DNA from: Schistosoma mansoni
Taxonomy: Eukaryota; Platyhelminthes; Trematoda; Strigeidida; Schistosomatidae
Direction: 5' to 3'
DNA length: 64,000 nucleotides
Assembly: GCF_000237925.1 (NCBI RefSeq)
Contig: NC_031497.1
Location: 16,542,770-16,606,769 of the forward strand
Part shown: one piece after another, positions 46,906 through 59,155 of the stretch
Position numbering within the stretch: the first letter of the stretch is position 1
Layout of the letters: every line of letters begins with the position of its first letter
Made by a program: the position numbers and the translations under genes
Notes under the pieces: model-generated
What the model saw: only the letters and a program-made list of their open reading frames with translations
What the model was told of the DNA's origin: nothing
Databases searched by the model: none

Positions 46906-48102
46906 ACGAAACCCCCTTCTGATATACGATATTTGCTGGGAAAATTATTATATAGTTTATTTTTATTTAAATCGGTTGAGGTAAGATACAGCTATATATA
47001 ACTATAAACAGGTTTTTTTTAAACAATAACTATTTTACTGATGGTTTAATGTTCTAGGTGGATGCGTCTTTCTATGATCTAATCGATCCTAGTTATCTGG
47101 TTAAGTCCATTTGTTTTTGGGATTATTGAATAGGCTACAAACATAATAAAATACAGAAATTTATTTCAAAGCTAGAATTAAATGAAAAATTAAGATCAAT
47201 AAATTTCCTTGGAAAAAACACAGTAAGTTTTGTTTGGTGAATGTTAGCTTATGGTTGACAATTGAGCTAAACCTGATATAATGTTTTTGCATATTTTTCT
47301 AAATTATTGAGTATTATGATTCAGAATTATGCTAGGAGTGCAGAGGATCAGAGATCTACTTTAATTAACTATCTTAAATAGTATTTAAGATAATTTCTTT
47401 ATTCCAATCTAATTTATACAGGACAAGTTTTGTGTGGAACAAGCTTTCTTTGAGATACTATAAGTAAAATAAAATTGAAGTTGACAGTAATTATTACTGA
47501 CAAAGCTTAGTTTGAACACATTTTAGAACATCACTTAACAAGCTTAATACATTCATTATTTCAAATGAAAATATTTGTCAGTTTGTCTCCAACAAGACCT
47601 AACAATTTTACAAAGTAGTAAACTGCATTGGAAAAATATTTAAACTAAGTAAGTGCTTGTCTTATTTAAGTTAAAAACTGCAAGTATATCGCTGAATCAA
47701 AATCCTGTCAGAAATTACTGAGTCTGTACGAAACTATTTAGGAGGTTAATCGTATTCTTATAATTACGAACAGTTTATTTTACTGAAATTAGTTAATCTA
47801 CTTTACCTATATCGCTAAATCATTAAGTTCAACATTGATCATATAATTTATTACCATTTTTGTATGAAAATACAAGACCAGATTTACGTATAATATATTA
47901 AATGGTTCGAAGTAGTTAAAATAAAATTATTAACTTCAGAGAACTGATTTACATTCAAAGACATTGACCTTCATTACTAGTAAGACTGTCTGTATCGTTA
48001 TGATTGAGCTGTTCGCGTTTTGATTGATCTATATGATTGAAATGTTTCAACTAATTGATAGTAAGCAATTTTATATTGAAAATCCCTATAGAATATTTAA
48101 AA
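46906..48102. other. no gene recognised
   Basis: AT-rich, no long frame or repeat match noticed. Confidence 0.45.
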
Positions 48103-48706
48103 ACAAAGAATATTTGGATGAACAATTGTTTTCAATAAATTCATTATCAGGCCCTACAGTTCTAAGTTCATAATTATTGTAATATTTTACAAAGGTCAAG
48201 ATATGTATGAATAAATTTGACAATGTTATGTGTTAAAGTTGGTGAACCGTTGCATCTGTTATGGAATTAATACTTCAAAATGGTATCATTCGGAATTTAG
48301 GGATAATAACAGTAATAATGTAAATACTATTGTGTGGATATAATGTGTGATAAGAGAGGTGTCATTATTATAAGTATCTACATAACAAGACGAATTTATC
48401 CTACTATACATTTTGTCCATACGATTTATTGTATTACCATTATATTGATTATAACTTGATATCTTACAACGAATCATCCCGACCTTTATTAAATGAATTT
48501 TCTAGTTTATAAATGACACAATCTTGAGATATCCATGTTATGACAAATGCAAAAGTTCACCAATTTTAACACATATCATTGTCAAATTTATTCATATATG
48601 TCTTATCTTGACCTTTGTAAAATATTACAATAATTATGAACTTATAACTGTAGGGCCTGATAATGAATTTATTGAAAACAATTGTTCGTTCAAGTACTCT
48701 TTGTTT
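48103..48706. mobile_element. foldback element with about 165-bp inverted arms
   Basis: Left arm 48103-48264 and right arm 48533-48706 are reverse complements with few differences: caataaattcattatcaggc, ccctacagtt, and tacaaaggtcaagata all recur inverted. The loop (about 270 bp) holds no coding sequence. It fits a MITE or foldback DNA transposon; the superfamily and target duplication are not visible to me. Confidence 0.85.
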
Positions 48707-48914
48707 TTCAATTTCACACTGTTCAGTCCTCAGTGTTCAGCTAATACATTCAATCAATTTTGATATGAATTCACTGACGAATGTTATTTCATACTTCAAT
48801 CCTTTTTATGTGAAGTAAAATATTCAAAAATGAAGTCGTTATGATTTATCTAATAAGTGGTCTTGAATTACAATGGCTTGTCGAATGATGACTGTAACAT
48901 TTTATCTTCAAGCT

Positions 48915-49253
48915 CGTGGACATGGAAAAACCACCTAGGGGAGTTGGAAAACCCTGATTCCAAACCAATGGTGCACATGGACACCGTGGTCCTGAGGGAA
49001 CAAATGGCGTATGAACCAATTGTCGGTCACTGGCTACCATGGGACTGCAAATCCTCACGGTGACCCACTGCCTTGTGGATCAGACCTTTAGGTCAAAGGC
49101 TCCGAGTGTGGTCCCCTAAGAAAACCACCTGCTTCGGTTTGGGCACCTGGTCAGTATCACAGCTCTCACACAAATCAAATGAGATTTGTGAGACGCATAT
49201 GTATCTGGTGCCCCCTTGTACCAATATTTATGTGTTTAAATAAATAAATAAGG
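48915..49253 (+). mobile_element. family B retroposon copy
   Basis: Begins within the family near ccacctaggggagttgg and runs to the aaataaataaataa tail. Highly similar to 35323-35611 over ggtgcacatgg, accatgggactgca, aagaaaaccacctgcttcgg and gacgcatatgtatctggtgc. It is 5'-truncated; a clear target duplication was not found. Confidence 0.85.
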
Positions 49254-49854
49254 CGTCAACATAATGTACTGAAAAAACAGTTGGCATACTTCATAGATGA
49301 GGCTTAAATAAATTGACTAAGTATGTCATACCACCAAATGAAATAACCATAACACCATATTATAAACAAAAATATCATTATCTTTGAATTCACCAATTAA
49401 GGTATTTGTTTTCTTTTTCATTTCGTTCATTCTTTTTTATATGCTCCATTTGCTGGAAGATTTAAATAGTATTTTCATTACACAACGACTTTTTATGTAA
49501 CATTTGAAGTGAAAACACAAAAATAATGTAGTGTGCGCTGCCGATGTCGAGAGATATAAGTATATATCGAAAGTGAAATGTCTGGTGGCAGGAGATTAAG
49601 AAAATCGAAGAAAAGTGAACGAGAACAGAAAATGATTGCTGTAGAAACGACGGGACAATCAAGTCTGAGACGATTGGTTGACATTTTGCAAATGAAATAT
49701 TTATTGTATGGTTCTCAGATTTTACCAGGATATTCCGTAATGTTGTATTAAAATACATTCGATTGTCCTGACTTGTGTTCTCGTTCACTACAGTAATATT
49801 TCATTTCAGCAACTAAAAAACAAATTAACAGTTTTTGCAAAGAGGGATAGTGGC

Positions 49855-49915
49855 TACCAGTGGAATCCGGGACGCGCGTTTCGTCCTATTTGTGACTTAT
49901 CGGATGGATGTACCT
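49855..49915 (-). ncRNA. decayed hammerhead ribozyme
   Basis: On the minus strand: CCGATAA in place of CTGANGA, then a stem II (gtcacaaataggac), GAAA, cgcgcgtc and the substrate strand. Two core changes predict loss of activity. Confidence 0.6.
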
Positions 49916-50015
49916 GCATCTCAGAGTTGATGTTCACTCCAGGACTTGAACTCAGCATCGTTCACTTCGAACTGATTTCGAGTCTTTGAGTGAACATCAA
50001 CTTTGAGATTCAGCA

Positions 50016-50062
50016 CATTCAGCTGACGAATCCCAAATGGGACGAAAAATGCGTCCTGGATT
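50016..50062 (+). ncRNA. type I hammerhead ribozyme, variant copy
   Basis: Core CTGACGA at 50023-50029, stem II UCCC/GGGA around AAAU, GAAA at 50044-50047, then a changed stem III (aatgcgtc) with GTC ending at 50055 and stem I partner ctggatt. Upstream stem I strand is attcag, giving an imperfect stem. The core is intact but the weak stems make activity uncertain. Confidence 0.65.
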
Positions 50063-50215
50063 CCTCTGCTAGCTGCCATCCATATCTGCTTATAATGCTT
50101 AGGATTTAAGGTAATATCGAGACAATCCGCACAGTATGCACATATGCCAATTAGAGACTGATCAATTGCAGTTTTAAACATCAATGGAAAGATTTAAATA
50201 AACAATGCGAAAATG

Positions 50216-52186
50216 AATCAACAGTTTATGCTTGTGAATTTATATACCCCCTATATTGTATAACTGTGCTGTCTTTTGCTTAAAATACTTTTAAGTAGCA
50301 AATCATCAAGAAAGAGAGTGAGAGAAAGAGTATTGTGAATGTAATAGAATGGTTTAAAACAACTGATCAACTTTTCAGTTTCTTTTATGGTTGTTGTTTA
50401 TATACAAAAATGTTTTTCCTGTGTTATCTTCACATGTTTTTGTAGTCATTTTTTTCCTACTAACAATAATCCGTTATTTCATAACAGAGTAAAATAAGTT
50501 TTAAACATTTGTGTGTGATGTTAAACAATGCTTATTTTCTGTCCTTAACCTGTGCTATTCTTGCAGAACTGTGTTTTTACAGAAATATTTTCTTATAAAC
50601 AGATAAATTGTCCTTAATGTTTACATTCAATGTGAGACAATTTGTTTTGAATAGTTTTGAAAAAATTTCAGTATCTAACTGGTAAACTATTTTCGTTCGA
50701 ATGCCAAGTATCTTTTTATTTACAGTCAACTACGTTTGTACCATGCTTGTTTGTTGAATGAATAAGCCTGACATATTATTTGAAGGAACTGAACTATTGC
50801 CTAGTAACTTCAAAATGAATTGTATTGTTCAAATTTAGTCATAACCTAAATAATACATTATGAATTAAAATTTTGTCCGTAATTGTCAGGCTCGAAATCG
50901 TAAGCAAAAATGACATATTTCTCAGTGAGATAGTAGGGCTACGAGGATACTTAACTCATGTATATCGATCGGTGATTCACTATGGGTCCACGAAAAGAAA
51001 ACTGTATAAGCACAAAGTCTGTTCTGTCCACCAAGGAAAACTTGGTCTTTCATGGTTGTCTAGTTTTAATTGACTAATGAATTCAACTATAAAATTAAGA
51101 AAATGTTCACAAAACTCTTTTCTGATAATGTATTTCAACCAAATTTCTGTGGTCAGCAAAATGTGTTTTATTTCTTTGGATTTTTTATCAGTTGTATATA
51201 GAAAGCTCTATTGTTATCTGTTCATAATAAATACTCAAAGTAGAAAAACACGCATAAACTGTATTTATTTAATAAATAATGTGTCTTCTTACTTGACATA
51301 TGCCACATTGAATGCTGTACCGATGGCGTAAATATCGCTTTTGTTCTCTCGTTACTTGACTCCATGGTGCTTTCCAAGAACAAGAATCAACATGTGGAAT
51401 ACCTGATATGTAAATGCCTACAAAGACAAAAGCAACGGAATTATTATAATATTTGTCATGAAGATAATAAGTTTTTTAATTGCCTACAGTATATAAAGAT
51501 GTTGAAGTCATTCAACTTTTTGTTTCGACGTCCTTGAAGTTACAGTATTGTAACTGACGATATAATTACATTCAAGACTTAAAGCATTAAAAATCACCAA
51601 CTGAGATTACTTTTAACCATTTTCTGATGTTATTACAAATCAGTAATATGACTTGCATCTACGAAATCAACTATCTCAAACCCGGACAAGAAAATGTATT
51701 TTGACTGGCGTACTCATGGGAATCCATTATCACCTATCTTGATTTAAAACTCTGTTAAACACACAAAGGTCAGAATATTATTAATAGTTGAGCAAACGTT
51801 TAGTGAAAATTGTATTCACAGCCAATAAGTGATGAATATAACATACATACATGTTAACTTGTTTCAGAGTCATATGTTGTTGCATCAATTTTACTTACTT
51901 GTACTTAACGTCTTATTTAGGAATTAAGCTTTGAGGAAAGTGAAATGGATAAAACGTGTAAACTTTTGACAGTTATGCTATCTGATCTGTATGGCTTAAG
52001 TTCACAACTATCATTATCATTATAGACTACATCATCAGAAAACATTTTTCAGATAGAAATATAACTGTAAGCTTAATAATGGTGATATAAAACATGGTAA
52101 GACCTCTCTGTCTGATGAAAGGTTTTTTTATTTTTTCATAGATACTCATACTTTTGTCATTTTCTGTAGTAAATGTCATCTATTTA
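50216..52186. other. no gene recognised
   Basis: AT-rich, only short frames. The open stretch 50873-51073 follows no splice signals I could justify. Confidence 0.45.
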
Positions 52187-52500
52187 TTTCGATAATGTAA
52201 TAAGAAGAAGACGAAGATTGTCAAGAACTATGTGATATATTTAGCGCAATACATTTTAAACAATATGATCACATATATGCTTGTTAAGAACATTGTTTTC
52301 ACATTATTATTATTTTTATTATTATTATTATCCTTGTCTACTCTTACCCCCCCCCCTTTCAATCTAGTTGACCTTTTATTTTTATATATAAATGTTCTTA
52401 ACAAGTATATATGTGTGATCAGACTGTTCGAAATGTATTGCTCTAATATATCACATAGTGTTCTGATAATCTTCGTCTTCTTATTACTACACTATCGAAA
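52187..52500. mobile_element. foldback/MITE-like element with about 108-bp inverted arms
   Basis: Left arm 52187-52294 and right arm 52391-52500 are inverted copies (aagaagacgaagatt, ctatgtgatatat, gcaatacattt, cttgttaagaacatt). The loop (52295-52390) holds an ATT-rich run and a C tract at about 52347-52356. A lone arm recurs at 60051-60113, so this is a mobile family and not a chance palindrome. Confidence 0.85.
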
Positions 52501-52963
52501 TTTATCAAAGGGACTAATTGCTTTAAATCTATTTATTTATTTAACTTTGAATAAACTATTCGTTTTACTTTATGAAATATAAATTACAATTTTCATTTAA
52601 TACTACTTACCTTTATTTAAATGATAGTAATTAAGTAAATAATTATATTTTAAGGAATATATACTAAAAAAATATCTGTTAAATTATAATAAAATATAAG
52701 TAAACATGTGAAATCAATTAAGAAAACCTTTTTTGGATCAGTATTTAAAATTTTATTATTATTTTTATTCTATTTTTGGAAACTTTTATGTTTACTTGAA
52801 TATTCCATTGGAATAAGAGTATAAATAAAATTTAAAACTAGTTAAAAAAAATTAAATTTCTAACATAAATTATTTTAAACAATTAAAACAAAGAAATATA
52901 GTGAATAATGAAGATTAAAAAATACACATTTTTTCAATGTTTCATTATTTATATATGTATTCA

Positions 52964-53424
52964 GAAGGGGTTTTGTGGAGATTTCAGTATTTTCGTAGTT
53001 GAAATCATGAGTCAATTGAAGCTAGACCACCATGGAAAACCTGTAAGCACTGGATGGCCGTTCCGTTCTATTGTGGGACTCCTCAACAGTGCGCACCCAC
53101 GATCCCGCACTCGTGAGAGTCGAACTCAGGACCTGCCAGTCTCGCGCGCGAGCACTTAACTGATAGACCACTGAGCTGGCCGGCATCCAACGGTGTTAAT
53201 GTCTAACTTCAACCAATCCATGAAGTTGAGCAACCGTTCACCAATGGTCTTCAGTGATTTGGAATCTCTACAACAGACTTGGTTGAACTCCACTGGTCAC
53301 TGCTTCCCACTAGAACTCAAGGAAACATTCGTTGAAGTCAGTCTTTAGTAAACATATGATTATAGATCAGAAGAGGTTTTGTGGAGATTTCAGTATTTTC
53401 ATAGTTGAAATCATGAGTTAATTG
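52964..53424 (-). mobile_element. SM-alpha-like hammerhead SINE, near full length
   Basis: Reading leftwards: a head with tRNA-like boxes (gccggccagctcagtggtct at 53185-53166 as A-box region; ggtcctgagttcgactctc as B-box at about 53135-53117), then a hammerhead region (about 53105-53035) and the 3' part ending near 52966. The hammerhead core reads TTGAGGA and GGAA for CTGANGA and GAAA, so it is decayed. The 58-bp 3' end block recurs in direct orientation at 53367-53424, on the far side of the SINE. Confidence 0.8.
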
Positions 53425-53636
53425 AATTTTGAATTTATCTATTTTTTCAAGTAAACTTTATATAATTTTAGCAGTAGTAAATAGAAAAGATTCTCCACAA
53501 TCATTTGTGAAAAAACTTTTATTTTCCTATTTCAAAGTTGTTATATCGATTGAGTGCGTGTGAGTGCCCTGTTTATATATATATATATACGACGTTATAA
53601 GACCGCCTTTCAGGGATCAGTGGATTTATGAGCAGT

Positions 53637-54048
53637 CTTGATTACTTATCAGTCCTGCTATCTGCTTAGCCCAGCTAGTTAACTCCAGAACACCAATAAC
53701 ACCCTCTGCAATATGAATCATTATTCTCGAACATACTGGATTTATATACCAAACAAACTGATCACATCGTACCATAAAATAGAAAATAACATTTTCACAG
53801 TTGAAATCATGAGTCATTTGTACAAGATTTAGCCAAGTGTAGCCGTGAATGTGGGGAACAGTGATTAATGGACTAGAGATAACTCAGGAATGATGAATAG
53901 TATAATAATCGTCTGTGGGTCAAAATAAAGCTTATGATAAGAGGGAAACGAATATGAATAGTTTAGTTACTTAACAATTATAGAATAGGAAATATACATA
54001 TCATATTGGTTTATAAATAGTTCTCAAAGGTTACCATCCATAAATCTC
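53637..54048 (+). repeat. dispersed repeat, family C copy 2
   Basis: Counterpart of 6476-6835. A short piece of the SM-alpha 3' end (ttgaaatcatgagtca at about 53799) interrupts it, absent from copy 1. Confidence 0.65.
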
Positions 54049-55035
54049 CACGGGATATAACAAAAGTGTATATTATTGTTCATATATACTCTGATTAATT
54101 TACCTAAAACAGTATTCAATCATTTCAAAGAGAAATCTTCTTTGATAAAATAAAGTGATCAACAATTCAATAGTGAGTTATAGTTTACTTTTTGAGAATG
54201 ATTGTTATATTTAACAAAATTGGAAACAAAAATCAACAGTTCATAGATAAAGAATGATTGATACATGTGTGAAGAACATTGGAAATATGAAAAGCTATTT
54301 ACAAATCAGAATAATCTTTACGAAATATGACAATTAATTAATTATCATTATCAACATTTGGCTTCATAGTTCTAAACAGATTGAGTATCCGGTGTGTACT
54401 TATTAATAACATAACAATGGTATATTTGTATTATTTCAGTGGCTAGAAAATTGAATTTCTGATATGTTGTGACATAGGGTAATTTTCTTTTTTAAAGAAA
54501 GTAAATAGCGAGATTGAAATTAACATGAGTGTAAATAGTGCAGCGGAACAAATAAAGAAGATGCTTAGTTCAAATTTATACATGAAATTATCTAAACAAA
54601 TAAACGCATCTATCATAAAAGACATAAACTTTGTGATTTAACTTACACGGTATTCAACTGAGTAAAACTAGAATTTATGGTCAATTAACGTTGAGAAAAA
54701 CAAGACACCATTAGTTACATTCAATATCATTTGAATTCATGTCAAAAATTATAGTACGATATGGTTTTTCCTTTAACATAAAACGTTTACAGGTTATGGA
54801 TTAGTTAGTTTGGTTACAAGTACGATTATCTAAGATAAATGGACGTAGTCTCTTTCAGAGATCTCGTTTATTCTACCATGTAATTTTCTGACTACACAAA
54901 TCATAACAATGAGTTCTGATAAACTGTAGTCAATATCGATTTTTAAACTCATTGTTTACAATTGGTTGATCATCGGGTTGTGACAAATATCATGTATGTC
55001 ACATACTTACAACCAGGTTACAATTTGCTATCAGC
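54049..55035. other. no gene recognised
   Basis: AT-rich, no long frame or repeat match noticed. Confidence 0.45.
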
Positions 55036-55380
55036 CTAGGCGACTCGATATCTCGTGCACTATGTTGAAGTGTAAGCTGGTGGTTGAAGGTAGTGAACAC
55101 GAAACCCTAGACCCAGATTTCGTGCTATTTGGTGCTCGTTAGCAATGATTCGACAGAAATAAAATTGGTTACCACCTAGTGATCAATCAATTGTAAATAC
55201 ATCTCAGTCCAACAAGAAAGCAGTTTCGGCCTCAAAAGCTTGTTGTTAACGTCTAACCGTGAAGTTGAGCTAAACGAGATCAAATCGTCTAGGGAACATC
55301 AGTGCCCTCAAAATAACAGACACACCTTGCCGACGAGTGCCAAATAGCTCAAAACCTAGGTCCACAGTTACTAATTGCCT
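55036..55380. mobile_element. third hammerhead-like repeat, inverted pair, decayed
   Basis: A GC-richer island. On the minus strand 55150-55099 reads CTAACGA, stem II gcaccaaatagcac, GAAA, tctgggtc, tagggttt. On the + strand 55325-55370 reads CCGACGA, gtgccaaatagctc, AAAA, cctaggtc, caca. Both copies share stem II design (ccaaatag) with the type 2 family but differ in stems I and III. Each has core changes that should abolish cleavage. I infer a separate, older hammerhead repeat family. Confidence 0.5.
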
Positions 55381-58300
55381 ACCTCAAATCAATAACTTTA
55401 CTGATTATTTCACACACAAATTTTTAGTGTGGTTTTCACAGGGACAAAGTATTGGGAAAATCTAGCGACAGTAGAACTATTTGTTTATTATATATATATG
55501 TTTATGAAATAGCTGAAAGTGTATTAAACCAGTGGTACTACTACGAAACAGTTTTTTCTGTGAAATTATTCCATAAGAACAGTAGTCTGATTTTTTTTAA
55601 TACCGACCGGCCGATTATGCAATACATTCGGTTGCTGTGTATAATGTCTGAAATCAACCAAAAATAAAACCAGCCATATACTTCAAAATTTAATTAATTT
55701 TGTCTTTTCACATCGAGTTTTTTCCTTCATGTTTTTCGGAGATTGACATGATTATATAATCTTTCTCTCAGTATGAACAATTAAATTTAGAAATTGGATA
55801 GTAAATATCATTTAATTCTACGTTACAATTACAGAGTTTTATGATAGTTTTTATTAGTGTATCTGTTTATCCTAATGTTAACATGTGTGAATGTGTATGT
55901 TTGGCTTTATTTCGAACTCATCAAATAAAAAATCTCTTACAGCCTTAAGTCAACCGAGTAGATAATTCGGACTGTGCTAAACAATAAGGTTGTGGATAAT
56001 AATTTAATGTTGAAAACTGAAGTTATTTTATTGTTAAATGAAGTTCTGAGGTATTTCATTGTAATATGTTCTTATTTGGCGTAGCACAGGATTCAACTAT
56101 ATCGGCAAATCACATTTATGTAGTAAACTAGGTAAATATGTACAAATTTTTCAAATTTTTTCTTGACTATCTAATAAACTGAGAATGAAATCATAAATGT
56201 AAATGAATTAAAACGAATAAATCAAGTTAGACGTCAAGAAGAGATTTTTATAAGTATTTATCCAATACTAAGTGATATTTATTGAATCATTTGAACTAGG
56301 AGGAACTATACAACTATTTTAATCTAGTTTTAAATAAACATAACTATTCGGTTAATTGATTCATATGGGATTCGATTTTCAATCTTTAGGTCCTGTTGTA
56401 ATTTTAAGGAATTTTATTGCTGTTTATTATCAGATTGTTAGACGTTTAAATGAAAATTAACTTATTCTTTATTCTTTATTTTTAAAGAGCAGTTGAAACT
56501 TTTTCAACTGATAGAAATCCTAAGCCATGATAAAATAAGAACAAGAATTTCAGCGAAGGTTTCTCTTTTCTAGAATTTTATTAACAAGCTGTACGATCGT
56601 ATATATACAGGAACAATAAATAAACCTCATAATGTATTAGAACTGTTTCAATACTAGATTATGAAGTGTAAATCATAACAATAATAGACTGATTATATGC
56701 AAATAAAGGTTATGTAAAAGTAAGGAGTTAACAATGACTTATAATGTGATTGGAGTATAATAATTAACTTTTTTGACATTAATTAATGATATGTAAGTGG
56801 TTAAATGAAGTGAAGTGATATCCTAAAACATTTTGAATAAAATCATGAGAATAAATGGAATAAATAAAGAGATAAATAATAGTAGTAATAATAATAGTAT
56901 TAGGCCATGATAAGGATAAGAATAAGAAGTACATCATTTGTACACACAATTCAGGTTCCATTTCATAGATGTCAAAGGCTTCTGGTGTTTAAGGAAGTTG
57001 AATGAGAAGAAATCTTAGTTGATTTGGACAAAGTCTATAGACAAATTTGACATTGGCCTGCAAATCAGTAGAGTTATTAGAATTGATTACATGTTCAAGG
57101 ACAGAAATTTAAACCCTTTCCTCTCACTTTTGTAGAGTCACATCAAAATATGGTTTCGTATATTAGCCTATGTATTTTGCCCTACAGGAGCAGGTAAACC
57201 GGTAGATGCATATGGAGGCGACCAAACGAAGAAGCTCATTCTTTACGGATATGAAAAATACATTTCTGCTAGTGAATGTTAGTTGTAGCTTGAGCCTGAT
57301 TAAGTTTACCAAAAATTTGCCCACCTCTAAATTCCAGATTTGTATGAAGATATTTCTTTTTGAAGCGGGATTTTTTAACTCTTTTTGTTCTTCTGTACCA
57401 AGAGACTCATATAGCACCTTTCATTCAACGTTTTGCTGAAGAATCAAAGTTCGTCCGAAACTAGTTCAGTACTTCATATCCTACACATTCGCTAATCGAT
57501 TATTCAGGTACCCTTGAGACAATAATGCGTAAAATTTGATAGATATGTATATATAACGGTAAATAATAATAATAAATTCGCTTAAGAGAGGTTCTGCTGA
57601 ATTTCATGTTTCCAATGTTTAAATAGAGTCTGTTTGTTTATTGAAGATATACGATAAGATCAATGTCCTTTATTTCTGTCTTACTTTACTTTAATCTGTA
57701 CCAACCACAAAACGTTACATTTATTCTAGATTGGGTAGAATGTACACTGAAACCTAATGTCCCCAATTCCAATACTTCATATTTTCCTAATTAGTAGGCT
57801 TAAAAGTACAAAACTTCGCTAACTTAAAGAAATTTAAAGTCAAAAAAGTTTTAGATAGTAGTCAGCTGATTGTTAAAGGTTTCAAAGAAGTAATCTAATA
57901 AATCTATGAATCAAAATTAGATAAATTAAACATATCATCCATTAAGACATTTTGATTCACTCTGCAAACTGTGATAACGTAATTTAGAAATAATAATAGT
58001 ACTAGAAGTAATCTTTCTACTAGAGATATAGTTACCACAATCATCAATTGAGATTAAAGTGAACATTTTAAAATTCGATACATTTCACATTTACATTAGT
58101 TGTCTATAATTGGTTTCTATAAGTTTTAAAGGAATTTTCTTTGAACAATTACATATATATAAATATACATTACCATACTTTATTGTAATTATATTAATTG
58201 ATAAAAACTAATGTAGTTGAACCATTAGTCCAAGTAATGACCATATATCACAGTATCTGTTACCTACATTTGAAAATGTGTATGCTTGTGTACTGTTTTC

Positions 58301-58930
58301 ATAAGTTCATACGTTATGGGGCTGTAATTTAAAAAAAGTACAGGATAAGAAAGACGAATATCTATTTATTTTAGTACTATCCGTGTTCTTGGAAATACAA
58401 TTTTCGTATGCATATGTATAATGATAATAGCTTCGCAGGATGCAATCTTGGAAAAAATGCATAAACGAAAAAATTACTCAATATGTTTTATTTTATAGTA
58501 TAACTTCGGATGAAGCAGAAAATATGAAGGTTAGTTGTATCAAGTAAAAGTTAGGCTGATTCTTTCACTTTAGTTCTTGGATAACTGTAATGATATGACA
58601 TACAATTTGCTATTGTAACTGAGTTGATTTCTCAACGAATTATAACTGGCTAATGAAGCTAGAGAAAAATGAATTTATAAACGGGATTTCAATGTTTAAG
58701 GAAGGAGTTTGTAAAGTCAATAAATGAGATCAATTAAAATTCTTTTTATTTCACTGTCATCATAGTTGGTAAACTTTGACTTGAAAATGAGTTGTAAATA
58801 TTAATTATTTAGATAATTTTTCACTTCTAACGCCTTTAATGAGTTAGTTTTAAATCAAAAATTTTATGATTTGACATTCAGTTATTATGTACTACTGATC
58901 TCATTTAAATACTTAACTAATCTGAATATT
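55381..58930. other. no gene recognised
   Basis: Long AT-rich stretch without a supported feature. The frames at 57163-57439 overlap on both strands and have no recognisable product. Confidence 0.45.
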
Positions 58931-59155
58931 AAATTCAATTAGTATTGTTTGTTTGAATCTTCCCATTGATGTTTAGGACTACGACTGGTCAGTCTCTAAT
59001 CTGCACATGTGCATACTGTGCGTATTGCCTCTATATAGCCTTAATTCACAAGCGTTGCAGGTAAATCCAGCTGACGAGTCCCAAATAGGACGAAACGCGC
59101 GTCCTGGATTCCACTGCTAGCCACTATCCATCTTTGCTTATAATCTGAATATTGT
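58931..59155. mobile_element. hammerhead retroposon (type 2), inverted tail plus ribozyme
   Basis: 58940-59052 is the 3' tail of the family on the minus strand (attgtttgtttgaatcttcc and on to tatagccttaattcacaagc); 59053-59148 is the hammerhead part on the + strand followed by the start of the tail (ccactatccatctttgctta). The short sequence ctgaatatt flanks both ends (58922-58930 region and 59147-59155), which may be the target duplication. Confidence 0.8.
59064..59110 (+). ncRNA. intact type I hammerhead ribozyme
   Basis: All parts are present: stem I strand aatccag (59064-59070), core CTGACGA (59071-59077), stem II gtcccaaataggac (59078-59091) with a GUCC/GGAC stem, GAAA (59092-59095), a minimal stem III from cgcgcg, GTC (59101-59103) and stem I partner ctggatt (59104-59110), a perfect 7-bp stem. 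Cleavage is expected after C59103. This matches the Schistosoma hammerhead architecture known from SM-alpha-type satellites. It sits in an otherwise truncated repeat, so it may be transcribed only by chance. Confidence 0.87.

Larger units (their letters stand above)
49845..50215. mobile_element. hammerhead retroposon (type 2), head-to-head pair
   Basis: 49845-49975 carries the family on the minus strand (hammerhead region plus part of the head); 49985-50215 carries it on the + strand with hammerhead and full 3' tail (cacagtatgcacatatgcc, then aaacatcaatgg and attt-aataaacaat). The two halves meet near the head end, so the pair could form a long hairpin. Confidence 0.8.

Noticed and set aside
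57163-57439. Overlapping frames on both strands
   Set aside because: Both are short, without motif, and neither has splice or poly(A) support.
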